A stretch of 19,061 bases of DNA from GCA-020343675 sp964462945 (GTDB taxonomy: Bacteria; Planctomycetota; Phycisphaerae; Sedimentisphaerales; Anaerobacaceae): contig CAYWZW010000090.1 in the NCBI GenBank assembly GCA_964462945.1, forward strand, positions 1 through 19,061, written 5' to 3'. Below are positions 1 to 8,324 of this stretch, piece after piece. The notes under the pieces were generated by a model, which searched no databases, was not told the DNA's origin, and saw nothing but the letters and a program-made list of their open reading frames with translations. The translations under genes and the position numbers were made by a program. The stretch's first letter is position 1. Each line of letters opens with the position of its first letter.

Positions 1-83
1 TAGCACATAGAAGTCATACACCTTATCCTTCTAAGGGGGATACGATGTTCCTTGGACATCCCAGTCAAACCCGGAGAGCGAGC

Positions 84-112
84 TTGCCAGGAACGGGTCT
101 TTCAATTACTAT
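84..112 (+). promoter_or_regulatory. Sigma-70-like promoter of the GH95 gene
   Basis: TTGCCA at 84-89 matches the -35 consensus in 5 of 6 positions. After a 17-nt spacer comes TACTAT at 107-112, matching the -10 consensus in 4 of 6. Transcription would begin near 119, leaving a leader of about 140 nt before the ATG at 262. The assignment rests on box match and spacing only. Confidence 0.45.
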
Positions 113-151
113 TGCCGCGTAGATGAGCGAAACGTGCAGAACCGGAAAGCT

Positions 152-174
152 GGGGGGCGATAAAATAGCCCTCC
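152..174 (+). other. Leader hairpin 1
   Basis: A seven-base-pair G/C stem (152-158 with 168-174, including one G-T pair) closes a nine-base A/T-rich loop. It lies between the predicted promoter and the GH95 start. No U-run follows it, so it is not an obvious terminator. Its role is unknown. Confidence 0.4.
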
Positions 175-191
175 TGGGCCTTTTGGTCTCG

Positions 192-216
192 GCTCTGTTG
201 ACAAAATCAACAGAGC
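192..216 (+). other. Leader hairpin 2, perfect 10-bp stem
   Basis: GCTCTGTTGA (192-201) and TCAACAGAGC (207-216) form a perfect 10-bp inverted repeat around the loop CAAAA. It ends about 35 nt before the Shine-Dalgarno of the GH95 gene. Only scattered T residues follow, so a leader regulatory structure or protein-binding dyad is at least as likely as a terminator. Confidence 0.55.
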
Positions 217-261
217 TTCTGTCTGATTAAGGATATGGAACTTATGCTGAAAAGGAGTTGT

Positions 262-2727
262 ATGCAGGGCAGATCGCAGCGGCGCGGGCCATCCCGGCGA
301 AATTCACTTGTGTTTGCGTCTCTTTTTTGGGCGGTTTGTTTCACGGTCCTGGGGTGCGTAACGGACCCTGTGGGACTCCGGCGCGCCGGCGATCGCAATC
401 GCCTGGATGCGGAAAAATGGAGCGGCATGAAACTCTGGTATCGGCAACCTGCACGGCAGTGGACTGAGGCGTTGCCCGTCGGAAACGGACAACTGGGGGC
501 AATGGTTTTCGGCGGCACGGAACACGAACGGCTCCAGTTCAACGAAGATACGCTGTGGACGGGCCAGCCGCACGAATATCAGCATGATGGGGCCGTCGAA
601 TACCTGCCGTCCGTCCGTCAATTGCTGTTTGAAGGCAAACAGCGCCAGGCTGAAGAATTGGCGATGGAGAAGATGATGAGCGTGCCGCTGCGGCAGGAAA
701 AATATCAGCCCTTCGGCGACCTGCATCTGGACTTTCCGGGCCACGGCGATATTAACGATTACCGCCGGGAGCTGGACATCGACTCCGGCATTTCAACCGT
801 TCGCTACCGCATCGGGGAGGCGACATTCACCCGCGAGGTTCTTTCAAGTTTTCCGGACCAGGTGATTGTTGTCCGTCTGACCTGCAGCAAACGGGGACAA
901 CTGACGTTCAACGCCAGGTTGGATAGCCCGCACCCCGGTGTTCAGACGCTGGTCGCTAATCATGCCCTTGTGCTGCGTGGTCAGCTTCGCGAGTACATGG
1001 ACGCTCGAGCGAAAGAGACCAGGCCCAGCGTGCTGAAGTTTGAAGCCCGGCTGGGCTGGCAGGCCCAAGGCGGCAACGTGGATCTTAAAGCTGATAGTCT
1101 GGCCGTGAAGGACGCGGATTCGGTGATATTGGTTCTGGCCGCCGCTACGAGCTTCAAGAACTTCAGAGATGTCACCGGCGAACCAGGCGATGCCTGTCGC
1201 CGGACCATCGAAGCCGCAGCGGGCAAGAGCTATGAGGCCCTGCGCAAGACGCATATCGCTGACCACCGTCGTCTGTTCCGCAGGGTCGCACTTGAGCTGG
1301 GCACATCCGAGGCGGCTGAGCAGCCGACGGATAAGCGGATCGAAGACTTCGCCAAACAAAATGACCCGGAGTTGATGGAGCTTTATTTCCAGTTTGGCCG
1401 CTACCTGCTGATCGCCAGCTCGCGCCCGGGCAGTCAGCCGGCCAACCTCCAGGGCATCTGGAACGACCAGCTCGACCCGCCCTGGGACAGCAAGTGGACA
1501 ACCAATATCAACACCGAGATGAACTACTGGCCGACCGAGGTCACCAACCTGTCCGAATGTCACGAGCCGCTCTTTGACCTGCTCGACGACGTGGCCGAGT
1601 CCGGCAGCAAGACAGCCAAAGTGCACTACGGCTGCCGCGGCTGGGTCCTCCACCACAACACCGACCTCTGGCGCGGGACCGCACCGATAAACGCCTCCAA
1701 CCACGGGATATGGGTCACGGGAGGCGCCTGGCTCTGTCAGCATCTCTGGGAGCACTACGCTTTCACCGGCGACAAAGAATTTCTCAGCAAGCGCGCCTAT
1801 CCTTTGATGAAAGGTGCTGCAACGTTCTTCATCGATTTTCTCATCGAGGACCCCAAGACCGGCTGGCTGATAAGCACGCCGTCCAATTCGCCGGAGAATG
1901 GCGGACTTGTCGCCGGCCCGGCGATGGATCATCAAATCATCCGCGACCTGTTTGCCAACTGCATTGAAGCGTCAAAGATTCTCAATGTGGACAAAGAATT
2001 TCGTGAAAAGCTGGCCGAGCTGCGAAGCCGGATCGCACCCAACCAAATCGGGCAATACGGCCAGCTCCAGGAGTGGCTCGAAGACAAGGATGACCCGAAG
2101 AACGAGCACCGGCACGTCTCGCACTTGTTCGGCTTGCATCCCGGCAGGGAAATTACCCGCCGGGGCACGCCCGAACTCTTTGCCGCGGCACGCAAGTCAC
2201 TGGAATTCCGCGGCGACGGAGGCACGGGTTGGTCCATGGCCTGGAAGGTCAATTTCTGGGCACGATTCGAGGATGGCGACCACGCATATAAAATGCTCAG
2301 CAGCCTGCTGACGCCGCAGCGAATGTATCCCAATATGTTCGATGCTCATCCGCCCTTTCAGATCGACGGCAACTTCGGCGGCACGGCCGGCATCGCCGAG
2401 ATGCTGCTGCAAAGCCACGCGGGCTCGTGCCCAAGGTACGAGCTTCATTTGCTGCCAGCGTTGCCTTCCGTCTGGCCGACCGGCCATGTCAGGGGACTGC
2501 GCGCCCGCGGCGGCTTTGAAGTGGACATCGCCTGGAAGGACGGCAAGCTCAGCCGCGCGGTTATCCACTCGACGCTTGGTGGAAAATGCCTGGTTCGCTC
2601 CGCCACGCCGGCCGTGCTCAAGTCCGGCTGGTTCGGCCCCAAAGCCCAAACCGTCGAATCCGGCGCCGGGGGCACAATCGAGTTCCAGACTAAAGCGGGC
2701 CAAACGTATGTCATAGTGGCGGACTAA
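262..2727 (+). CDS. GH95 family alpha-L-fucosidase-type glycoside hydrolase, lipoprotein
   Basis: Predicted exo-glycosidase removing terminal L-fucose (possibly L-galactose) from plant, algal or mucin-type glycans; family GH95. The N-terminus has several Arg, a hydrophobic stretch and a lipobox ending VLGC, so it is probably a signal-peptidase-II lipoprotein anchored outside the cytoplasm. The catalytic domain begins near residue 45 (WYRQPARQWTEALPVGNGQLG). Family motifs are present: NINTEMNYW with N415 and N417, SPEN with E545 (the acid position in this family), and QIDGNFGG around D702. The 821-residue length is usual for GH95. I chose ATG 262 because AAAGGAG lies 4 nt upstream and it gives the cleanest signal peptide; in-frame ATGs at 235 and 244 lack a well-spaced ribosome site. 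Substrate specificity cannot be read from sequence. Confidence 0.93.
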   Translation: MQGRSQRRGPSRRNSLVFASLFWAVCFTVLGCVTDPVGLRRAGDRNRLDAEKWSGMKLWYRQPARQWTEALPVGNGQLGAMVFGGTEHERLQFNEDTLWTGQPHEYQHDGAVEYLPSVRQLLFEGKQRQAEELAMEKMMSVPLRQEKYQPFGDLHLDFPGHGDINDYRRELDIDSGISTVRYRIGEATFTREVLSSFPDQVIVVRLTCSKRGQLTFNARLDSPHPGVQTLVANHALVLRGQLREYMDARAKETRPSVLKFEARLGWQAQGGNVDLKADSLAVKDADSVILVLAAATSFKNFRDVTGEPGDACRRTIEAAAGKSYEALRKTHIADHRRLFRRVALELGTSEAAEQPTDKRIEDFAKQNDPELMELYFQFGRYLLIASSRPGSQPANLQGIWNDQLDPPWDSKWTTNINTEMNYWPTEVTNLSECHEPLFDLLDDVAESGSKTAKVHYGCRGWVLHHNTDLWRGTAPINASNHGIWVTGGAWLCQHLWEHYAFTGDKEFLSKRAYPLMKGAATFFIDFLIEDPKTGWLISTPSNSPENGGLVAGPAMDHQIIRDLFANCIEASKILNVDKEFREKLAELRSRIAPNQIGQYGQLQEWLEDKDDPKNEHRHVSHLFGLHPGREITRRGTPELFAAARKSLEFRGDGGTGWSMAWKVNFWARFEDGDHAYKMLSSLLTPQRMYPNMFDAHPPFQIDGNFGGTAGIAEMLLQSHAGSCPRYELHLLPALPSVWPTGHVRGLRARGGFEVDIAWKDGKLSRAVIHSTLGGKCLVRSATPAVLKSGWFGPKAQTVESGAGGTIEFQTKAGQTYVIVAD

Positions 2728-2844
2728 GTGCCCTTGTGGATTTTGCCCCGCCAAGTGATTGATAAACGCTCGAGTTCATAATATCCTATTGTGAAGAGGC
2801 CGGCGCTTTCTTGAAGTCCTGGTCGCGCTATTGGGAGTGAAACG

Positions 2845-3816
2845 ATGCACACGAGGCAATTAGGGTTTACGGATTTGAAACTCACGACCGTGGGTCTGGG
2901 GACGTGGGCGATGGGCGGGCCGTGGCAGTTCGGCTGGGGCCCGCAGGACGATGACGAAGCCCTCGCCGCGATCCCGGCGGCGATCGAGACAGGCATTAAC
3001 TGGATCGATACAGCTCCTATCTACGGCCTGGGCCATTCCGAAGAGCTTGTGGGAGAAGCCCTCAGGCAGATAAGCGAGAAACCGCTCATCACAACAAAGT
3101 GCGGACTGCTGTGGAATCAGAAAAAGGAAAAGGTAAGCTGCCTGAAGCCGCACAGCATTCGGGAGGAATGTCACGCCAGCCTGAAAAGACTCGGCATCGA
3201 GGTCATCGACCTCTATCAGATGCACTGGCCCGAGCCGGATGAGGACGTTGAAGAGGCCTGGGCGGAAATGGCCAGCCTGGTTGAGGAAGGGAAGGTTCGA
3301 TACCTGGGGGTATCGAATTTCAACGTTAAGCAGATCAAGCGCGTGCAGAAAATTCATCCCGTCGCTTCGCTCCAGCCGCCCTACAGTATGCTCCATCGCG
3401 AGGTTGAAGATGAACTATTGGGCTATTGTGCCCGAAATAAGATCGGCGTCATTGCATACAGCCCGATACAAAGAGGCTTGCTTACAGGCAAATTTAGCAG
3501 GGCACGCCTGGCAGGTTTACCTTTAGATGACCATCGAAGAAGAAACCCTGACTTTCAGGAGCCGCAATTCAGCGCGACCTTGGAGCTTGTTGAGGGCCTG
3601 AAGAAAGTCGCCGAGCGCCACGGCAGGACCTGCGCCCAGTTGGCCATAAGCTGGGTCCTCCGCCGGCCCGAGGTGACCGCCGCCATCGTCGGGGCGCGAA
3701 GACCTCAGCAGATTACCGAAACCGCCCCGGCGGCGGACTGGAATTTGAGCAAAAAAGATACCAAAGAAATCGAGCAGCTTTTAGCCGAGCGCCAGGCAAA
3801 ACTCGATGCCAAATAA
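2845..3816 (+). CDS. Aldo/keto reductase
   Basis: A 323-residue cytosolic NAD(P)H-dependent oxidoreductase of the aldo/keto reductase (TIM-barrel) superfamily. The catalytic tetrad is visible: D55 and Y60 in the DTAPIYG motif, K85 in TTKCG and H127 in YQMHWPEP. The cofactor-binding C-terminal part (AIVGARRPQQI) is intact. GGGAG lies 7 nt before ATG 2845. It follows the GH95 gene by 117 nt on the same strand, where I see no convincing promoter or terminator. A role in processing sugars released by that enzyme is possible but only inferred from position. Members of this subgroup (YajO/YghZ/tas-like) act on varied aldehydes and sugars, so no substrate is given. Confidence 0.92.
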   Translation: MHTRQLGFTDLKLTTVGLGTWAMGGPWQFGWGPQDDDEALAAIPAAIETGINWIDTAPIYGLGHSEELVGEALRQISEKPLITTKCGLLWNQKKEKVSCLKPHSIREECHASLKRLGIEVIDLYQMHWPEPDEDVEEAWAEMASLVEEGKVRYLGVSNFNVKQIKRVQKIHPVASLQPPYSMLHREVEDELLGYCARNKIGVIAYSPIQRGLLTGKFSRARLAGLPLDDHRRRNPDFQEPQFSATLELVEGLKKVAERHGRTCAQLAISWVLRRPEVTAAIVGARRPQQITETAPAADWNLSKKDTKEIEQLLAERQAKLDAK

Positions 3817-3832
3817 CTCAAGAAGGGTGAGA

Positions 3833-4870
3833 ATGGCAAAAGAGAAACTGCAAAGAATTGACCGCAGCCATGAGATTCGTTCTCTGTTCCTGCCCTATTG
3901 CCGGCTGAAATATGGTGAGGTTTGGACTGACCCGGTTCATGGGCACAAGGTAGGATGTTTCGATGCCGGCAGTGAAAAAGACATTCAAGAGCTAATGCAG
4001 GATAGTAGAGCCGCTTTGGCCGTTCAGGACCCTCCTTACAACGTCGTGGTGGGTAACGTCAACAGTGACAGGTTAGGTCAAGTTTCGTTGGCACAGTATA
4101 TAGACTGGAGCAGGAAATGGATTCGCAATACATGTAGCGTGTTGAAAAACGACTCGAGCCTGTATATCTGGCTGGGTGCCGACCAAAACGGAGGATTTCA
4201 GCCGCTTGCCGACTTCATCATCCTGATGAGGGATTTCGAAGAAATACGGAGCCGAAGTTTCATAACCATGAGAAATCAGCGGGGTTACGGCACACAAAAA
4301 AACTGGATGGCTGTCCGGCAGGAGTTGCTCTACTACGTAAAAGGCGAGCCGAAATTCAACGTCGATGCCGAGTACACGGACATTCCAAAAATTCTCAGAG
4401 GATACTATAAAGAAGTCGGGGGAAACGTCACTGAAAACCTCGAGCGCAGCAAGTCGGAGAATATCAGGGCGGGGAACGTCTGGGTTGACATCCAGCAGGT
4501 ATTTTACAGAATGAAGGAAAATGTACCCGGGTGTTACGCCCAGAAACCTCTTAAGGCGATAGAGAGAATTATATCTGCCAGCTCAGACCCGAATGACTTA
4601 GTGATAGACTTCTTCGCACACTCCGGCACGACTTTAGTTGCCTGCGAAAGATTGAAAAGACGGTGCTTTACCGGCGACATAGACCCCGTGTTTGCTGAAA
4701 TTAGCATACGAAGATTAGAACATTACCGAATAACAGGTGAAGCAGGCTGGCAGTTCGAGAGTCCCTTTCCTGAAGTTGAGGCCAAGTGGCCAAAAGGAAA
4801 TGAGATAGAGGACGGAATAACTCAAAACGGCCGCATCGGGAAAACATTGGCGAGGGCCGGTTACATCTAA
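3833..4870 (+). CDS. Orphan DNA methyltransferase, beta-class (N6-adenine type)
   Basis: A 345-residue SAM-dependent DNA amino-methyltransferase. The order of motifs is that of the beta group: catalytic motif IV DPPY at residues 66-69 comes first, and the SAM-binding motif (FAHSGTT, 261-267), followed by GDID at 281-284, comes near the C-terminus, with QKP just before it. DPPY favours N6-adenine over N4-cytosine methylation. Motif I reads AHSGTT where MGSGTT is common. No restriction endonuclease gene is adjacent, so it looks like an orphan methylase, of phage or accessory origin. It uses more ATA, AGA and TTA codons and is richer in A/T than its neighbours, which suggests transfer. The start at 3833 has AGAAGGG 5 nt upstream; an in-frame ATG at 3806, overlapping the reductase gene, is less likely. 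Confidence 0.85.
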   Translation: MAKEKLQRIDRSHEIRSLFLPYCRLKYGEVWTDPVHGHKVGCFDAGSEKDIQELMQDSRAALAVQDPPYNVVVGNVNSDRLGQVSLAQYIDWSRKWIRNTCSVLKNDSSLYIWLGADQNGGFQPLADFIILMRDFEEIRSRSFITMRNQRGYGTQKNWMAVRQELLYYVKGEPKFNVDAEYTDIPKILRGYYKEVGGNVTENLERSKSENIRAGNVWVDIQQVFYRMKENVPGCYAQKPLKAIERIISASSDPNDLVIDFFAHSGTTLVACERLKRRCFTGDIDPVFAEISIRRLEHYRITGEAGWQFESPFPEVEAKWPKGNEIEDGITQNGRIGKTLARAGYI

Positions 4871-5009
4871 TCTAAACTGTGAAAGTACAGCCGACTTCAG
4901 ACAACATGAAGGCCAATCCACAGACATCGAGAAAGCAGTGTTCAATGCGTACAAACGACAAGAGAAAGCAAAAGAACAGGTCTTACTCCCGGTAATTCAA
5001 GGAACTCAC

Positions 5010-6443
5010 ATGGATAATGGGCACAATGTTTACCAGAGTCCTCTTGTTGAGAGAAATGCGTCGCCGGAGATGGCTGAACTCTTCGGGGCTCAAAGAAAAT
5101 TCAGCACCTGGCGCCGACTCTGGCTGGAGCTTGCCAAGGCGCAAAAGAAGCTCGGCCTCAATATAAAAGAGGGCCAGATAAAGCAGATGGCCCGGCACCT
5201 TGACGACATCGATTTCAAGAAGGCCGCTCGATACGAGAAGCAATTCCGCCACGATATCATGGCCCATGTTTATACCTTCGCCGACGCCGCACCTAAAGCC
5301 GCACCGATAATTCACCTGGGCGCAACAAGCTGCGACATCGGCGACAACGCGGATTTGATTATTGTGCGGGAGGCGCTGCAGCTCATCGCAGGCAAGCTGG
5401 CGGCGGTCATCGATCTGTTAGGCAAATTCGCAGAGAAATATCGCTCGCTTGCGACGCTGGGCTTTACACACTATCAGCCGGCCCAGTTGACCACCGTCGG
5501 CAAGAGAGCGACGCTGTGGTGCTACGAGTTTGTCATGGACTTACAGGAAATCGAGCACCGGCTCGACACGCTGCCCTTTCGAGGGGTCAAAGGCACCACC
5601 GGCACGCAGGCCTCCTTCCTGGAGCTTTTCGACGGCAATCACAGCAAAGTCAAGCAGCTCGACAAAGCCGTCGCGGCGGCGTTCGGCTTTAGGAGCATCT
5701 GTGCCGTGACGGGCCAGACGTACCAGCGGAAGATCGACGCCCTCGTCGTCAACAGCCTGGCTTCAATCGCACAATCGGCCCACAAGATGTGCAATGACAT
5801 CCGGTTGCTGGCCAATCTCAAGGAGATCGAAGAGCCGTTTGAGGAATTGCAAATCGGCTCATCGGCCATGCCTTACAAGAGAAATCCCATGCGCTGCGAG
5901 CGGGCGACCTCGCTGAGCAGGCTGGTCCTGAGCCTGGCTTCCAGCCCGCCGATGACTGCCTCCGAGCAGTGGTTCGAGAGGACGCTTGACGATTCAGCCA
6001 ACAGAAGGGTCGTCATTCCGGAAGCGTTCCTGGCGGTTGACGGGATCCTGCAAATCCTCATCAACGTCAGCAGCGGGCTTGTCGTTTATCCGAAGGTGAT
6101 AGAGACTCACGTCGCGGCGGAGCTGCCGTTCATGGCCACCGAAAACATCCTGATGGCGGCCGTCAAGGCCGGCGGCAACCGGCAGGAGCTGCACGAGAAG
6201 ATTCGGCTGCATTCGTACGCCGCAGCGGCTCAGGTGAAAAATCTGGGCAGGCCCAATGACCTGGTCGGCCGGCTCAGGGCGGACATCGCGTTCACCAAAG
6301 TCGATTTCCAGGAGATATTGGATCCGGAAGCTTACGTCGGTCGGGCCCCCCGGCAGGTTGATGAATTCATCGCCGGCGTCCTGGCGCCGATTCGCAGAAG
6401 ATACCGAAAAGAGCTCGACAAAAAAGTGGAGTTGAACGTGTGA
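5010..6443 (+). CDS. purB: Adenylosuccinate lyase
   Basis: Fumarase/aspartase-superfamily lyase acting twice in purine synthesis: SAICAR to AICAR and adenylosuccinate to AMP, each releasing fumarate. The 477-residue protein has the family signature GSSAMPYKRNP (283-293) on the mobile catalytic loop, the catalytic-His motif GFTHYQPAQ (H154), HLGATSCDIGDN (102-113) and KGTTGTQASF (194-203). From memory, blocks such as FRGVKGTTGTQASF, WFERTLDDSANRR and ELPFMATENI match animal ADSL much more closely than the E. coli or B. subtilis enzymes. ATG 5010 is chosen because AAGGA lies 6 nt upstream and homology begins at once. An in-frame GTG at 4938 would add 24 unsupported residues. pyrE follows after 43 nt. 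Confidence 0.95.
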   Translation: MDNGHNVYQSPLVERNASPEMAELFGAQRKFSTWRRLWLELAKAQKKLGLNIKEGQIKQMARHLDDIDFKKAARYEKQFRHDIMAHVYTFADAAPKAAPIIHLGATSCDIGDNADLIIVREALQLIAGKLAAVIDLLGKFAEKYRSLATLGFTHYQPAQLTTVGKRATLWCYEFVMDLQEIEHRLDTLPFRGVKGTTGTQASFLELFDGNHSKVKQLDKAVAAAFGFRSICAVTGQTYQRKIDALVVNSLASIAQSAHKMCNDIRLLANLKEIEEPFEELQIGSSAMPYKRNPMRCERATSLSRLVLSLASSPPMTASEQWFERTLDDSANRRVVIPEAFLAVDGILQILINVSSGLVVYPKVIETHVAAELPFMATENILMAAVKAGGNRQELHEKIRLHSYAAAAQVKNLGRPNDLVGRLRADIAFTKVDFQEILDPEAYVGRAPRQVDEFIAGVLAPIRRRYRKELDKKVELNV

Positions 6444-6486
6444 ATCTCGCAGGACGACGAGCCACGCGAATCCCGAGGTGAGAAGA

Positions 6487-7017
6487 ATGAACAGAAAACA
6501 ACTGATCAAGCGAATAAAAGAGACGGCTTATCTGGAAGGCGATTTTGTCCTTCGCAGCGGCAAGCGAAGCAAATACTATCTCGACAAATACCTTTTCGAG
6601 ACATGCCCGGATATACTCAAATCGCTCGGCAAAGAATTTGCGAGGCACGTGAGCGAAGATGTCACGTTGATAGGCGGCGCCGAATTGGGCGGCGTGGCTT
6701 TGGCGGCGGCGACGGCGATGGAATGCGGCAAGAACTGGGTCATCATCCGCAACAGCAAGAAGGGCTACGGCACCGGCAAGCTGGTCGAGGGTGTTCTGAA
6801 GGCCGGCGACGTCGTGCTGCTGGTCGAGGACATCGCCACCACCGGCGGCCAGGTCCTCGAAGCGGCGAAGGTCATCACCGAGGCCGGCGCGAAGGTAAAG
6901 AAAATCGTCGCCGTAATCGACCGCAAACAGGGGGCGTCGGAGAACATCACCCAGGCCGGCTACCAATTCGAGTCCATCCTAACGAAAGACGATCTCGGAA
7001 TAAAAGACGAGGATTAA
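6487..7017 (+). CDS. pyrE: Orotate phosphoribosyltransferase
   Basis: Converts orotate and PRPP to orotidine 5'-phosphate in pyrimidine synthesis. The 176-residue protein has the type I phosphoribosyltransferase PRPP motif VVLLVEDIATTGGQ (109-122), a GGAELGGVALA loop near 63-73, and the N-terminal FVLRSGKRSKYYLDKY block characteristic of OPRTases. GAGGTG lies 6 nt before ATG 6487; an in-frame GTG at 6478 is the less likely start. It lies 43 nt after purB on the same strand and the two are probably cotranscribed. It converges on the glycosidase gene on the other strand with only 20 nt between the stop codons, and no terminator hairpin is visible there. Confidence 0.93.
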   Translation: MNRKQLIKRIKETAYLEGDFVLRSGKRSKYYLDKYLFETCPDILKSLGKEFARHVSEDVTLIGGAELGGVALAAATAMECGKNWVIIRNSKKGYGTGKLVEGVLKAGDVVLLVEDIATTGGQVLEAAKVITEAGAKVKKIVAVIDRKQGASENITQAGYQFESILTKDDLGIKDED

Positions 7018-7037
7018 CCTCGCTTGGGCGGCGTGGC

Positions 7038-8324
7038 TTAGCCGGCGGACGATTCGAGTATCAATAGAGCATCTTCCCATCCATCGGGCATTGAGAAGGA
7101 CTCGACGCCGGCATTTGAGAAGCTGCCGGCTGAGACCGACTCGCCGATTCTGGGATCCACCCAAAATGCGTTCACTTTGCCTGCCGGAGAAATCTTATTC
7201 GTATGGATCGAAAAGTCTGCCTTGCCGCCTAAATACACCATAATCCATTTGCCGTCTTTATGACGGGCCGCCAGGTTCAAAACCTGCCCCGTGGTGTTGC
7301 CGCCGCTTGCGAAAATCGACTGGTCGGGAACAAGATACCACCACTCTTTGCGGCCCAGGAATACCTTCTTGAGGATTCCCATCTGCACGGCGCCGGGCGC
7401 GTCGAGGGCCTTTCTCCAGGTCGGCAGCACGCGCCAACTGTCGTTGTGCCCGTAGGTGTGATGGGCACCGGCTAAGTACGAGTAATAAGCTTGTCTGCGA
7501 ATCCACAAGGGGGTGACATCAAATCCATACTCGGTGCCCGCCTCGTATGCGCCCTCAGCCATTAAGACGGGCTTGGCCGGCTTAAGGTTATAATCCCTGG
7601 TCACCATGGGATAAATCAGCTCGACACTCTTCCACGTTTGCATTGCGTTGAAATCCAGCCAGCTTTCATCGTGAACGAAGCTGGATGAGTATGGCGCCGG
7701 GTCGGGTTTGAACGTAATAAGATGGAGGCCGCCGTCTCCTTCGTGAAGGCCGGCCGCCAGCTCCCGAAGGACTGGAACAAACTCCTCTTTGGCCTCCGGC
7801 GTCATAGACCAGACAATATTAGGTGCTGCTTTGTACCGCCCGGCGAGCCATTTCGCCCACGCGCGGGCGTTCTCTAACGTTATATATTTACGGTATCGCT
7901 GATGATAGAGAGTGACCGAAAAAACGACGTTGTTCTCACGAGCAATCCGGATAACGGCGTCCACATTCTCGAAATACGCCTCGTTTGGCGTGAGGGGATT
8001 GTCATTTATCCAGGGCTTCTGGCCATAGACATTGGGCTTCGTGCCGTCGCCGACGCCCATGAGCATCGCCTGAACGAAGGCAAAGCCCTTGCTCCTTGCG
8101 TTCTCAAGAATTGCACTCGCTTCCTCCACAGTATATTCACGAAAGATTTGCCATTGGGTAATACCTAACCAGAAGACCGGATTGCCCTTCTGGTCCACAA
8201 AATACCTTCCATTCTCACTTACCTTCACAGGGTAAACCGGCTCTTGGGCTAATGCGCTTGCCGCAAATATCAACAGCGACGCCGCTGACAAAATGATTTT
8301 TTGAGCTCTCGTTTCCATTTTCAT
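7038..8324 (-). CDS. Secreted DUF4038/GH140-like glycoside hydrolase
   Basis: A 428-residue predicted exported glycosidase. Residues 1-26 form a signal peptide with an ALA cleavage site before QEP. The block VSENGRYFVDQKGNPVFWLG (35-54) is typical of the DUF4038 (GH140 apiosidase-like) TIM barrel. The C-terminus from about 340 resembles the small beta domain called 'putative collagen-binding' that usually accompanies it. The nucleophile position is retained as E257 in LMAEGAYE. At the general-acid position, where the family usually reads GGDR, this protein reads TPEAK with E177. Substrate is unknown. ATG 8324 has AAGGA 5 nt upstream; an in-frame TTG at 8339 is weaker. The gene starts 110 bp inside the coaB reading frame, is last in the long minus-strand gene run, and converges on pyrE. 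Confidence 0.82.
   Translation of the reverse strand: MKMETRAQKIILSAASLLIFAASALAQEPVYPVKVSENGRYFVDQKGNPVFWLGITQWQIFREYTVEEASAILENARSKGFAFVQAMLMGVGDGTKPNVYGQKPWINDNPLTPNEAYFENVDAVIRIARENNVVFSVTLYHQRYRKYITLENARAWAKWLAGRYKAAPNIVWSMTPEAKEEFVPVLRELAAGLHEGDGGLHLITFKPDPAPYSSSFVHDESWLDFNAMQTWKSVELIYPMVTRDYNLKPAKPVLMAEGAYEAGTEYGFDVTPLWIRRQAYYSYLAGAHHTYGHNDSWRVLPTWRKALDAPGAVQMGILKKVFLGRKEWWYLVPDQSIFASGGNTTGQVLNLAARHKDGKWIMVYLGGKADFSIHTNKISPAGKVNAFWVDPRIGESVSAGSFSNAGVESFSMPDGWEDALLILESSAG

Noticed and set aside
45..122. A 25-codon ORF with AAGGGGGA just before its ATG
   Set aside because: No homology is recognisable, the predicted GH95 promoter lies inside it, and it is too short to support alone.
192..216. 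Reading the 10-bp hairpin as a rho-independent terminator
   Set aside because: There is no continuous T-run after the stem on either strand, and it lies inside the predicted leader of the GH95 gene.
844..1935. A 363-codon minus-strand open frame inside the GH95 gene
   Set aside because: It is antisense to a gene with clear family motifs throughout, has no recognisable domain, and such frames are common in G/C-rich coding DNA.
4938..5009. GTG-started N-terminal extension of purB
   Set aside because: The 24 extra residues lie outside the conserved lyase, while ATG 5010 has AAGGA at ideal spacing.
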